In this document: positions 34,944 to 44,048 of the stretch, piece by piece
Layout of the letters: every line of letters starts with the position of its first letter
Numbering within the stretch: position 1 is the first letter of the stretch
Origin: Arthrobacter sp. ISL-28
GTDB lineage: Bacteria; Actinomycetota; Actinomycetes; Actinomycetales; Micrococcaceae
Length of the DNA: 64,000 nt
NCBI RefSeq assembly: GCF_018613875.1
Contig: NZ_JAGGPJ010000007.1
Coordinates: 186,001 to 250,000 of the forward strand
Direction: 5' to 3'
Notes under the pieces: model-generated
What the model saw: only the letters and a program-made list of their open reading frames with translations
Told to the model about the DNA's origin: nothing
Databases searched by the model: none
Position numbers and translations under genes: made by a program

Positions 34944-37372
34944 GCCAGGCAACCGGTCTCCGCCCGCGCCGGCAGGCTGCGGCGCCGCCGTCGGCCTTTT
35001 CCAGCGGCCAGCCGCTGTGGCACTTTATGCTCGACGCCGGTGCACTCACTGTCCTACTGGGGCTGGGTGTCCTGGGGTTCAGCCTCAGCTTCGGCGGAGA
35101 CCCCTACTACCTCGCGGCAGGGTTTGGCGGCATCTTCCTCGGCCTGGCCATTTCAGCCTGCAATGCCCATTTCCGGCTCGGGCTCCTGATCACCACGGCC
35201 CTCGCCCTCGGCGTCTATCTCGTCCTCGGCACCGCCCTCGCCGTGCCCGGCGCCGCCATCGCCGGGGTCATCCCCAGCCTCGAATCGCTGCGCACGCTCC
35301 TGCTGGGGATCGTGTTCGCGTGGAAGGACATGCTCACGGTCGGTGTTCCGGTGGGCACCGCAGGGGGAGTGCTCATCGTTCCTTTCCTCAGCTCGCTCAT
35401 CGCCGCCGTGGTGGCCGGGATTCTCACGTGGCGGACCAGGAGCCCCTACTGGCCCCTGCTGCCGGTGCTGGTCCTGTTTGTCACCGGCATTGCCTTCAGC
35501 ACGAACGCCGGATTCCTGACCGTGGAAAGGGGCATTGCCCTGACCGTGGTGGGCATCGCCTGGGCGACATTCCGCCGTGACTGCCTGCGCCGCAGCAGTA
35601 CCCGTAAGGTGTCCGTCAACCGTCCCCAGCACGACGCCGACACCGCCACCCGCGCCAGAATCCGGCGGCTCGCCGCCGGCGCCGCCGTCATTGCCGCGAC
35701 GGTGGGAATCACGGCAGCTGTTTCGCCGCTCATCTCCTCGGGCGCTGAACGACGGGTCCTGCGTAACGTCGTCGTGCCGCCGTTTGACCCCAAGGACTAC
35801 GTCACGCCCCTGGCGAGCTTCCGGAACTTCGTCAAGGACAAAAAGGACGACGCGCTGTTTGTCGTCAAGGGCCTCCCCAAGGATGCGCGTGTCCGGCTCG
35901 GGGCACTGGATGCCTTCAACGGAACCAACTACTCCATGGACCCCAACGGGTCCGGCAACTTCAGCAAGGTGGGCGACGCCAAGTCGATCAACACGCTGGC
36001 GGATTCCACCGGAGCAGTCCCCACGAACGACTACACCCTGGACATCACCGTCGAGGACTACCAGGGCTACTTCGTCCCCGGCGGCCGGAAAACCACCGGC
36101 CTCAGCTTCGCTCCGGGCTCCTCCAACGCCGCCTCCGGACTGTACTTCAATTCCGGAACAGATACGGCTGTCACCACCAAGGGCCTGTCCAGGGGCGACT
36201 CGTACAGCGTCCAGGTTTCGGACCCGGTGAAACTGGAGCACGGCCAGCTGACGCAATACGACTTCGCCAAGGCGACGCTTCCCGACGTCTCCGACGTCCC
36301 GCCCGTGGTGGGTGCCCAGGCCAACGATCTTTCGTTAGACGCCCCCACAGCGGTCGACCAGGTGCGGCAGATCGAAGCCCATTTCCAGAAGAAGGGCGCC
36401 TTCAGCAACGGGCTCATCGCGGACGGACAGCTGCCGAGCGTATCCGGACACAGTGCGGCCCGCATCCGCGACATGCTGACAGCCAAGCAAATGCTCGGCG
36501 ACGACGAACAGTACGCCGTGGCCATGTCCCTCATGCTGCGCCACCTGGGCATTCCGTCCCGCGTGGTGATGGGCTTCTACCCCGACCCGAAGAGCCCGGA
36601 AAACGGCGCGGGGGAGGTCAGGATCCGGGGCAAGGACGTCCACGCGTGGGTCGAAGTGGCCTTCGACCGGGTGGGCTGGGTGGCTTTTGACCCCACTCCG
36701 CCTAAGGACAACATCCCCATCCCGCCGGACCCCGAAAACATGTCAAAGCCCAAGCCTCAGGTCCTGCAGCCGCCGCCCCCGCCGCAGGAGCCGGCCGACC
36801 TGCCGCCGGATGCCTCGCCAGAGGCGCTCGATGCCGATGAGAAGAAGAACAACCCCTGGCTGTTCTGGGGCCCGATTCTCAGCGCCATCGGAATTGCCCT
36901 GGTTCCGGTCGCTATCCTTGCGCTGCCGCTGATGCTCATCGCCCTGCTGAAATTGCGGCGGCGAAAGGCGCGGTTCAGGGACGGACACCCGGCCCAGCGC
37001 GTGGGCGGCGGATGGAATGAAGTCCTCAGTCTGGCCACCGATATGGGCGCCGCTGTTGACAGCCGGGCTACCCGGCGTGAAAGCGCCGCCGTGGTCGCGG
37101 AGGCATTCCCCGCCGCCAGCAGTACGACCACCCTGCTGGCGCAGCGGGCGGACGCTTCGATTTTCGGAGCCGGCCGGCCGAGTGAGGAAGATGTCCGTGA
37201 ATACTGGACCCTCGTTGACGGCTCACTCAAGGAAATGACGGGAACAGCAGGCTTCTGGAGACGCCAGCAGGCACGCTTCTCCCCGAGATCGCTGCTGGCC
37301 GATGCCCGGAGCGCGCTCGATGCCCGCGGCGCTCTCAGCGTACTGAACAGGGGCCGGCCGGACGATGACTGA
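34940..37372 (+). CDS. TgpA-like transglutaminase-fold membrane protein lacking the catalytic cysteine
   Basis: 810 residues. The N-terminal part (about 30-280) has multiple membrane helices, an external transglutaminase-fold domain follows, and a C-terminal helix (about 635-670, LFWGPILSAIGIALVPVAIL) precedes a cytoplasmic tail. The usual active site GYCEQFA reads GDDEQYA here (about residue 521), so the nucleophilic Cys is Asp. The rest of the region is conserved: LRHLGIPSRVVMGF, DVHAWVEVAF (His) and WVAFDPTPP (Asp). It is likely a non-enzymatic scaffold or binding domain. It overlaps DUF58 by 4 bp and the next gene by 8 bp. Confidence 0.88.
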   Translation: MSQATGLRPRRQAAAPPSAFSSGQPLWHFMLDAGALTVLLGLGVLGFSLSFGGDPYYLAAGFGGIFLGLAISACNAHFRLGLLITTALALGVYLVLGTALAVPGAAIAGVIPSLESLRTLLLGIVFAWKDMLTVGVPVGTAGGVLIVPFLSSLIAAVVAGILTWRTRSPYWPLLPVLVLFVTGIAFSTNAGFLTVERGIALTVVGIAWATFRRDCLRRSSTRKVSVNRPQHDADTATRARIRRLAAGAAVIAATVGITAAVSPLISSGAERRVLRNVVVPPFDPKDYVTPLASFRNFVKDKKDDALFVVKGLPKDARVRLGALDAFNGTNYSMDPNGSGNFSKVGDAKSINTLADSTGAVPTNDYTLDITVEDYQGYFVPGGRKTTGLSFAPGSSNAASGLYFNSGTDTAVTTKGLSRGDSYSVQVSDPVKLEHGQLTQYDFAKATLPDVSDVPPVVGAQANDLSLDAPTAVDQVRQIEAHFQKKGAFSNGLIADGQLPSVSGHSAARIRDMLTAKQMLGDDEQYAVAMSLMLRHLGIPSRVVMGFYPDPKSPENGAGEVRIRGKDVHAWVEVAFDRVGWVAFDPTPPKDNIPIPPDPENMSKPKPQVLQPPPPPQEPADLPPDASPEALDADEKKNNPWLFWGPILSAIGIALVPVAILALPLMLIALLKLRRRKARFRDGHPAQRVGGGWNEVLSLATDMGAAVDSRATRRESAAVVAEAFPAASSTTTLLAQRADASIFGAGRPSEEDVREYWTLVDGSLKEMTGTAGFWRRQQARFSPRSLLADARSALDARGALSVLNRGRPDDD

Positions 37373-38672
37373 CCCGCTCATGACCAACAGCAGGTCTGAC
37401 CGCACAAGCCGCTGCGGCCATTGCCGGCAGCCGATTCGGACTGGTGCAAGCTACTGCGCCGCCTGCGGGGCGGCGACGCACCCGGCGTCGTTTCCCGGTA
37501 GCATCCCGGTAGGGCAGGGGGAAGGAACGGACATGGGAGCCAAACTGGAGCTGGTCCCGGCGGCGCCGGGCAAGCGCCTTGGCGCGGCGGTGCTTGACTG
37601 GCTGGCGCCGACAGTTGTCCTGCTGGTGCTTTTCTCCATCGGCTTTGCCAGCGTCACGAGTTCCCGCAGCGCCGGTTTCATCGTCTACGACACCGGCACG
37701 CTGGCGCTGCTGGGCAGCACCGCAGTGGGACTGACCCTCATCTACATGGTCGTCCTGGCCGGCGTCGAGGGCCGTTCAGGGAACACCATTGGGAACCGGC
37801 TCATGGGCATCCGCAGTACAGACAAGGACGGTTACGCACCGGGAACGGGCGCCGTTTTCCTACGGGGGACCTTCACGGGAGCCGGGGTGCTGCTGGCCGT
37901 TGCCGCCGCCGCTGCGGTGGTGATTGCCAAATGGTTCGACGCCGCCTGGTGGACCCTGGTACCCATGTCCCTTCTGGGGTGCGCGTGGGCTGTCCTCGTG
38001 GTACTTTCCAGCTCCTGGGACAGAAACGGCCGGCTCCAGGGCTGGCACGACCGTGCCGCCAAGACCCTCGTTTTTGACGTCCACGCCGGACGCAATCCCG
38101 TGACCTCGGGCGGCATCGAGGGACCGTACAGCTTCGCCCCGCTGGACCTGCCGCCCGTTCAGCAGGTGTCCTCACCGGTTGCCGTGGCCACCCATGCTTC
38201 CAGCCGGCCCGCCGGCACCCAGCCCGCCGCCAGCCACCCTGCTGACGGCGAGCCGACGGACGTCCATCCGACGGGTGGCCACCCTGACGAAGGCCTCGAC
38301 CGCACGCAGCTGCGCGGTGCCCGGGAGGAGGCCCGGCCCGTGGCGGTCCTGAGGATCCGGCTCGACGACGGCCGCGACTTCCGGCTGGAACGGAATGTGC
38401 TCATCGGGCGGAACCCCGCTGCCGGTGCCGGAGAATCGCAGGCCCAGTTGCTCGCCGTGCCGGATCCCGGACGGACCATTTCAAAGACGCACCTGCACCT
38501 ACTCACCGACGGAGCGGGTGTTTGGGTAACGGACCGCAACTCCACCAACGGCAGCGCGGTCACCACCCCGGACGGGGTCCGTAGGGCGCTGCAGCCGGGC
38601 GTCCCCTTATTTGTCAGCCCCGGAACAACCGTTCACTTCGGGGACCGCACCTTCAACGTAGGACAGGCATGA
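37365..38672 (+). CDS. zinc-ribbon, RDD membrane and FHA domain protein
   Basis: 435 residues. An N-terminal zinc ribbon (CGHCRQPI...YCAACG) is followed by an RDD domain with membrane helices (about 70-230; RLGAAVLDWLAPTVV, GNRLMGIRSTDKDGYAP, LQGWHDRAAKTLVFD). After a Pro/His-rich linker comes a C-terminal FHA domain (about 325-432; VLIGRNP, SKTHLHLL, DRNSTNGSAV). The FHA residues that bind phosphothreonine (Arg, Ser, Asn-Gly) are present, so this should dock onto a kinase-phosphorylated partner at the membrane. Confidence 0.87.
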   Translation: MTDPLMTNSRSDRTSRCGHCRQPIRTGASYCAACGAATHPASFPGSIPVGQGEGTDMGAKLELVPAAPGKRLGAAVLDWLAPTVVLLVLFSIGFASVTSSRSAGFIVYDTGTLALLGSTAVGLTLIYMVVLAGVEGRSGNTIGNRLMGIRSTDKDGYAPGTGAVFLRGTFTGAGVLLAVAAAAAVVIAKWFDAAWWTLVPMSLLGCAWAVLVVLSSSWDRNGRLQGWHDRAAKTLVFDVHAGRNPVTSGGIEGPYSFAPLDLPPVQQVSSPVAVATHASSRPAGTQPAASHPADGEPTDVHPTGGHPDEGLDRTQLRGAREEARPVAVLRIRLDDGRDFRLERNVLIGRNPAAGAGESQAQLLAVPDPGRTISKTHLHLLTDGAGVWVTDRNSTNGSAVTTPDGVRRALQPGVPLFVSPGTTVHFGDRTFNVGQA

Positions 38673-39685
38673 ACTCACAGCAGGCGGCCCGCACGGAAAC
38701 GGCCAGCGGCAAGCCAGGCCTCAGCCTGAGCTACGGCTATGGAACGGACCGCGGCCTTCGCCGCGAGCTCAACGAGGACTCCTTTATTGCGTCCGATCCC
38801 GTCTTCGCTGTGGCGGACGGCATGGGCGGCCATGAAGCCGGCGAAGTTGCAAGCGGCATGTGTGTGCGCGTACTGGCGCAGGTGCCCCAGCTGGCTACGG
38901 GGGAGCGGACTGCAACGGCCTCCTTGCTGCAGCAGTACCTGGATGTTGCCGACGATTCCATTCGCACCGCCACCGATTCCCGGGCGGGCACCACACTGAC
39001 TGGCGTGGTGGTGGTGGAACAGATGGGCATTCCGTACTGGCTTGTTATGAATATCGGGGATTCGAGGACCTACCGGCTGAGCCAGGGCCGGCTCAGCCAG
39101 GTCAGCGTGGACCACTCAGAAGTCCAGGAGCTTGTCGACACCGGTGAGATCACCGCCGAACAGGCCGCCGTCCATCCCCGCCGCCACGTGGTGACGCGGG
39201 CGCTGGGTGCCGGCGACGAGAGTGAAGCCGACTACTGGCTGCTTCCGATTGAGGAGGGCGACCGCATCATGGTTTGCTCCGACGGCCTCAACGGCGAGTT
39301 GACGGATGAGGAGATGCTTGACGTCCTCAGCACGGCAGCGGATCCGCAGGAGGCTGTGGACCTTCTGATTCAGGCGGCGCTCAGAAGGGGCGGCCGGGAC
39401 AACGTGACGGTGATCGTCGTCGATGCCCGGAACGTCCTTACCCACGACGGCGTTTCCACCACTGCGCCGCGGACCGCCGCTGGTGCGGAGGAGGAGGATA
39501 CGTTGCCGCGCCCTGTCGGAAGCAAGGAAGTGGCCGGAAGCAAGGAAGCTGCAGGCACGGAAGCTGGAGGCGAGCGGGACGCGGCAGGAAATGCGGCAGG
39601 AAATACAGAAGCTGCAGGCGGGCCGGGCGTCCCTGGCGACAGGGTAGTCCCTGGAAGCGAGGAAAGTGCCCGTGACAGCAGCTAA
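38669..39685 (+). CDS. PP2C-type Ser/Thr protein phosphatase
   Basis: 338 residues. PP2C motifs are intact: LNEDSFIA, VFAVADGMGGHEAGEVAS (metal-binding Asp and Gly), MNIGDSRTYRL, IMVCSDGLNGELTDEE and GGRDNVTVIVVDA (final metal Asp). The catalytic domain ends near residue 260, followed by an Ala/Gly/Glu-rich tail. No membrane helix, so it acts in the cytoplasm and should reverse phosphorylation by the kinase three genes on. It overlaps the RDD-FHA gene as ATGA. Confidence 0.93.
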   Translation: MNSQQAARTETASGKPGLSLSYGYGTDRGLRRELNEDSFIASDPVFAVADGMGGHEAGEVASGMCVRVLAQVPQLATGERTATASLLQQYLDVADDSIRTATDSRAGTTLTGVVVVEQMGIPYWLVMNIGDSRTYRLSQGRLSQVSVDHSEVQELVDTGEITAEQAAVHPRRHVVTRALGAGDESEADYWLLPIEEGDRIMVCSDGLNGELTDEEMLDVLSTAADPQEAVDLLIQAALRRGGRDNVTVIVVDARNVLTHDGVSTTAPRTAAGAEEEDTLPRPVGSKEVAGSKEAAGTEAGGERDAAGNAAGNTEAAGGPGVPGDRVVPGSEESARDSS

Positions 39686-41594
39686 CTACGCTCCGGGCAC
39701 TTGGTTTGGGCTGGTCCGGTCGGGAACAGCAGTCATATTGGGGCCGGAAGCGCCGCCGGAGCTTGTCAGGACCCTCTGGAAGCTGCTTCAGGACCGGCCC
39801 GAAATGCACGATGTGCTCCATGCAGTGACGGGCGGACTGGGCGTTCCGCTGTCCAGCTGCCCGAGCTTTGGAATCATCGGCTTCCGCGAATCACTGCGGG
39901 TTTTTCTCCGCGGTGACCTCGACCTGAGAGTTCAACAGCAGTCGGGCACCGTCGAGCTGGACGGGCGAAATGTCACCACCTGGACCGAGAGATGGCTCGA
40001 TTCCCCGGAACGGTTCAACCTGACCGTACCAAGCGCGGCCGGTAAGCCCGGAGAACCCGGTACCTTGGAGCTGCCGGTGGCCGAAGGCGTGGTCCTTCTC
40101 CGGTCGCTGCATGTGGACGTGACCGGAAAGGCAGCCGGAGGTGCAGCCGGAACGTGGGCGGTGACCGGATCGTCGGCGGAAGCATCGGCCGAAACAATGG
40201 TCGGCCTGCCCGAGACTATGTTCGACGGGGCTGCCTTGGCCGGGCCTGCCTTGGGCCGGACTGAACTGGACACGGCTGGCTTGGGCGGGTTCGACGTCGA
40301 CGCATCGGAAGAAGCGGACCTCCAAGTTACTGCGCTGGGTGGAACGGCCATCGGTGAGACGCGGCTGGAAGAGCCCGAGCGGGAAGTAGCTGAGCGGGAA
40401 GAGCCTGAGCAGGAAGACAGCGGAAATCCCGCTGAGCTGCCTGCTGCCGCCATCGAATTCACGAGTTCCTACGACCACCTGTGGGACAAGACCGTGATGC
40501 GCAGCATCGAGGACGCAGCCATCCGCACCGGGGAGGACCACGACGGCGGGCCACAGACAGCAAGCGCCAGTCCGGAAGCCCGCAAGGAATCCGAACGCGC
40601 CCACGCAGATGCCGCCGGCGATGCCACAGACCAAGGCACCGCCGGGCCTGGTGTCCAAGGCACGGACAGCACTGCGAAGGACGGGACGGCACCACACCGG
40701 GGCGGCGCCGCCCAGAGCGTCGGCCGGAGGGAGCCCGAAGGCCCCGAAGAACGCGGGTCCGGCGGCCTGACTTCCGGGGGTCTCATCGATTCGCTGCCGT
40801 GGGCCACCGGCGGCAACCGTGGCGCGGGTCCATCCGCGCCGCCGTCGTTCATTTCCCCGCCGGACTCCCGTCCGGCGGGGTGGGCGATACCTCAGTCCGA
40901 ACAAAACCAGCCGGCACAAAACCAGCCGGCACAGAACCAGCCCACACAAAGCCGGCCAGTGCAAAGCCAGCCGGTACAGAACCGCGTTGCATCGGCCCCG
41001 GCCGAAGCGCCGGCGCTGCCCTATCTTGCCGAAGGCGACCACGACGGCCAGACAGTTTTCAAGAGTGACCTCATAGACGCATCCGCCCAGACCCAGGCTG
41101 CACCCGGCGCGGCGCCGGGCGTGACACCGGGCGACGGTCCGCGCGTCCTGGCCCGCGTGTGCGGGTCAGGCCACGCGAATCCGCCCACCAGCGGTCAGTG
41201 CTCCACGTGCGGCGCGCTGCTTCCCGACGTCGCCGTCCAGGTTCCCCGCCCGCGGCTGGGGCGGCTCCGGCTGTCCACCGGGGAAGTGATCGAGCTGGAG
41301 GAGTCGCTTGTCATCGGCCGGCAGCCGTCGGTCTCAAGGGTCCAGGGCGGTGCCATGCCCCGGCTGGTTCAGGTGGCCAGCCCCGGCGGGGACATCTCAC
41401 GGTCCCATGTCGAGGTGCGGCTTGAGGGCTGGCATGTGATGCTTTGCGACCTCAAGGCCACCAACGGCACTGTGCTGGTCCGTGAGGGCCAGCCACCTCG
41501 GCGGCTTGCCCAAAATGAGATGGCGATCGTCCTGGACGGCGACATCGCCCAACTTGGCGACGACGTTTCGCTGCGTTTTGAGGAGATCCTGTGA
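39672..41594 (+). CDS. FHA domain protein with zinc ribbon and low-complexity middle
   Basis: About 640 residues. GTG 39672 is preferred because GAGGAAA lies six bases before it; GTG 39666 is also possible. The N-terminal 165 residues form an unassigned domain (ANYAPGTWFGLVRSGTAVIL). A long acidic, then Gln/Pro-rich region (five or more NQPAQ-type repeats, 40905-40985) leads to a zinc ribbon (CGSGHANPPTSGQCSTCG) and a canonical FHA domain (VIGRQPS, ISRSHVEVRLEG, DLKATNGTVL). Cytoplasmic. It overlaps the phosphatase upstream and the kinase downstream (GTGA), so phospho-dependent scaffolding is likely. Confidence 0.85.
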   Translation: MTAANYAPGTWFGLVRSGTAVILGPEAPPELVRTLWKLLQDRPEMHDVLHAVTGGLGVPLSSCPSFGIIGFRESLRVFLRGDLDLRVQQQSGTVELDGRNVTTWTERWLDSPERFNLTVPSAAGKPGEPGTLELPVAEGVVLLRSLHVDVTGKAAGGAAGTWAVTGSSAEASAETMVGLPETMFDGAALAGPALGRTELDTAGLGGFDVDASEEADLQVTALGGTAIGETRLEEPEREVAEREEPEQEDSGNPAELPAAAIEFTSSYDHLWDKTVMRSIEDAAIRTGEDHDGGPQTASASPEARKESERAHADAAGDATDQGTAGPGVQGTDSTAKDGTAPHRGGAAQSVGRREPEGPEERGSGGLTSGGLIDSLPWATGGNRGAGPSAPPSFISPPDSRPAGWAIPQSEQNQPAQNQPAQNQPTQSRPVQSQPVQNRVASAPAEAPALPYLAEGDHDGQTVFKSDLIDASAQTQAAPGAAPGVTPGDGPRVLARVCGSGHANPPTSGQCSTCGALLPDVAVQVPRPRLGRLRLSTGEVIELEESLVIGRQPSVSRVQGGAMPRLVQVASPGGDISRSHVEVRLEGWHVMLCDLKATNGTVLVREGQPPRRLAQNEMAIVLDGDIAQLGDDVSLRFEEIL

Positions 41595-43264
41595 GTTCCA
41601 AGCGGCCAGTAGCCCCGCCGCCCCGGATACCCGGTTTCACGTACATCAGCCTGCTCGGATCGGGCGGGTTCTCGGACGTGTATTTGTATGAACAGGACCG
41701 TCCGCGCCGCAAGGTGGCCGTCAAGGTCCTGCTGTCGGGCCTGAAGACGGAGGGCGCGCGGCGGAGGTTCGAGTCCGAGGCCAACCTCATGGCCCAGCTG
41801 TCCTCCCACCCGTTCATCGTCACGATCTTCGAGGCCGAGGTCACGGAAGACGGCCATTCCTACCTCGCTATGGAGTACTGCTCGCGGCCGAGTCTGGACG
41901 TCCGGTACAGGCGGCAGCGCTTCAGTGTGGACGAGGTGCTGGCTGTGGGCATCCAGGTGGCCTCCGCCGTCGAGACCGCCCACCGGGCCGGCATCGCCCA
42001 CCGTGACATTAAGCCGGCCAACATTCTGGTCACCGACTACAACCGTCCGGCGCTGACTGACTTCGGCATCTCCGGAACGCTCGGCAGTGATGCGGACGAG
42101 GACGCAGGAATGTCCATTCCCTGGTCGCCGCCGGAACAGTTCCGGGAGGGAGCCGTCGACGGCGTCCTGGTCGACGTGTGGGCGCTCGGCGCCACCCTGT
42201 ACACGCTGCTCGCCGGACGCTCGCCGTTTGTCCTGCCCGGCGCAGACAACTCCCAGCGGGAGCTGATTTCGCGCATTACCAGCATGCCCGTTCCCCGGCT
42301 GGGCCGTGCTGACGTGCCCGAGTCGCTGGAGCTCGCCTTGGCCACGGCGATGGCAAAGTCGGCGTCGTCCCGTTACTCGTCGGCCCATGCCTTTGCACTG
42401 GCACTGCAGCGCATTCAGGCTGAACTCAACCTGTCTGTGACCCCGTTCGAGGTCCTGGAGGAACGGCAGCAGGAGGACGTCCACCCGGATGACGGCGTCG
42501 AGGAGACCCGCGTCCGCAACGTTGCCGCCATCGACCCGGACCGGACAGGCAGCGCACCGACCTTCCCGGCACGGACCTGGCCCCTGACCGCCGCCGGACC
42601 TACCGCCGGTCCCGCCGCCGGACCTACCCCCGGTCCCGCCGCCGGACCTATCCCTGGTCCCGCCGCCGGACCTACCCCCGGTCCCGCCGCCGGACCTACC
42701 CCCGGTCCCGCCGCCGGACCTACCCCCGGTCCCGCCGCCGGACCGGCCTCCGAGGATGATTGGACGGCCCAGGCAACGGTCCTCAGGAACCGCCACACCG
42801 AGGCCCCTGCGGCCCCGGACAATGCTGAAACCACACCGGATCACGGGAAGCGGAACCTCTGGCTGGCCATCTCCGGCGGGGCGCTTCTCGTGGTGGCGAT
42901 CATTGTAGGAATCGTCGTGGCAACAGCCGCGCCGCAACCCAAGGTGCTGCCAAGCGATCAGCCGAGCAAGCCGCCGGCGGATGCCCTGGACGACGGCTCC
43001 GTACCGGACGTAGTCAAGCTGGCGGGCAGGGCCGGAGCAGCCGGCAAGGTCCGGTTTACGTGGACGAACCCGCAGCCGAAACCGGGTGACACCTACAAGT
43101 GGCGGATCAAGACCGTCAAGGGCGGCGGGAGCTACCTCTCGACGTCGGTGACACGCGTGGACGTGAGCGCCAATCCCGATGAACCCACCTGCGTGCAGGT
43201 CATCATCGTGCGCGGTGACGGCTCAGCCTCGCCCGCAGGCGAGGATTCCATCGCGTGCCTTTGA
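41591..43264 (+). CDS. membrane Ser/Thr protein kinase with extracellular domain
   Basis: 557 residues. The kinase domain spans residues about 10-275: LGSGGFSDVYLYE (P-loop), VAVKVL (Lys), HRDIKPANIL (catalytic Asp), DFGISG and PPEQF. It is followed by a Pro/Ala/Gly linker made of 8-residue repeats, a helix (about 420-442, LAISGGALLVVAIIVGIVVA), and an external domain of about 110 residues (VRFTWTNPQPKPGDTYKWRI) that looks fibronectin type III-like and has two cysteines. This differs from PknB, which carries PASTA domains. It could sense the neighbouring giant Fn3 protein or the wall. Confidence 0.92.
   Translation: MSSKRPVAPPPRIPGFTYISLLGSGGFSDVYLYEQDRPRRKVAVKVLLSGLKTEGARRRFESEANLMAQLSSHPFIVTIFEAEVTEDGHSYLAMEYCSRPSLDVRYRRQRFSVDEVLAVGIQVASAVETAHRAGIAHRDIKPANILVTDYNRPALTDFGISGTLGSDADEDAGMSIPWSPPEQFREGAVDGVLVDVWALGATLYTLLAGRSPFVLPGADNSQRELISRITSMPVPRLGRADVPESLELALATAMAKSASSRYSSAHAFALALQRIQAELNLSVTPFEVLEERQQEDVHPDDGVEETRVRNVAAIDPDRTGSAPTFPARTWPLTAAGPTAGPAAGPTPGPAAGPIPGPAAGPTPGPAAGPTPGPAAGPTPGPAAGPASEDDWTAQATVLRNRHTEAPAAPDNAETTPDHGKRNLWLAISGGALLVVAIIVGIVVATAAPQPKVLPSDQPSKPPADALDDGSVPDVVKLAGRAGAAGKVRFTWTNPQPKPGDTYKWRIKTVKGGGSYLSTSVTRVDVSANPDEPTCVQVIIVRGDGSASPAGEDSIACL
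42599..42744 (+). repeat. 24-bp tandem repeat in the kinase juxtamembrane linker
   Basis: About six copies of a 24-bp unit beginning CCTACCCCCGGTCCCGCC, each encoding PTPGPAAG, separate the kinase domain from its membrane helix. Copies are nearly identical, so length variation between strains is likely. Confidence 0.9.
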
Positions 43265-43343
43265 CACCCGCGCCCGAGGCCCGGCGCCGAAGGCCCTGCA
43301 GCCGCGGACAGCATGAACAAGCCCAACGAGGAGACACGGAAAC

Positions 43344-44048
43344 ATGGGAGACCTGGCGGTAGATTTCTGCGGCGAGTGGTACGAACCGACGGATGATGAC
43401 GTCTTCAGCATCGGCCGCGAAGGCGATCTGGAGGTAGATGACAACCCCTACCTCCACCGCCACTTCCTCCAGATTGCCCGGTACGACGGCATCTGGTGGC
43501 TCAGCAACGTGGGCAGCATGCTCTCGGCCACCGTGGCCGACGCCTCCGGCGGCATGCAGGCCTGGCTGTCCCCGGGGGCGCGGCTGCCCCTCGTCTTCAG
43601 CCACACGAACATCATCTTCACGGCCGGCCCCACCACCTACGAATTCGCGGTCCACCTGAGGACCCCGGCCTTCCGGCAGGAAACCAGGGCGGACGACAGC
43701 GCCGGAGACACCACGATCGGCCCGGTCGTGTTTACCGACTCCCAAAAGGCCCTGATCGTTGCCCTCGCCGAGCCCATGCTCCGCCGGGAAGGCACCGGAT
43801 TCAGTGCGATACCGTCGTCCGCAGCCGCCGCGAAGACCCTCGGCTGGGCACTCACCAGGTTCAACCGGAAGCTGGACAACGTGTGCGACAAGCTGGACCG
43901 CGTTGGCGTGGCAGGGCTTAGGGGAGGCGGCGGCAAACTGGCCACCAACCGCCGCGCGCGGCTCGTGGAGCACGCCGTCACTTCGCACCTCGTTACGCCC
44001 GACGACCTGTACCTGCTTGAAAAGATGAGGGGGGTCGACGAGGGATGA
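43344..44048 (+). CDS. degenerate FHA domain plus C-terminal helical DNA-binding-like domain
   Basis: 234 residues. The N-terminal half resembles FHA (FSIGREGDLEVDD, NPYLHRHFLQIARYDGIWWL), with the key Arg present but no SxxH-type serine and no Asn-Gly, so phosphothreonine binding is doubtful. The C-terminal half (about 130-234; QKALIVALAEPMLR, AKTLGWALTRFNRKLDNVCDKL, RRARLVEHAVTSHLV) looks like a helix-turn-helix of the winged-helix or LuxR kind. It might link cluster status to transcription. It is separated from the kinase by 79 bp and overlaps the ATPase gene as ATGA. Confidence 0.75.
   Translation: MGDLAVDFCGEWYEPTDDDVFSIGREGDLEVDDNPYLHRHFLQIARYDGIWWLSNVGSMLSATVADASGGMQAWLSPGARLPLVFSHTNIIFTAGPTTYEFAVHLRTPAFRQETRADDSAGDTTIGPVVFTDSQKALIVALAEPMLRREGTGFSAIPSSAAAAKTLGWALTRFNRKLDNVCDKLDRVGVAGLRGGGGKLATNRRARLVEHAVTSHLVTPDDLYLLEKMRGVDEG

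Noticed and set aside
42599..42744. 24-bp repeats as a possible CRISPR-like or regulatory array
   Set aside because: The units are contiguous with no spacers and keep the kinase reading frame as PTPGPAAG repeats.
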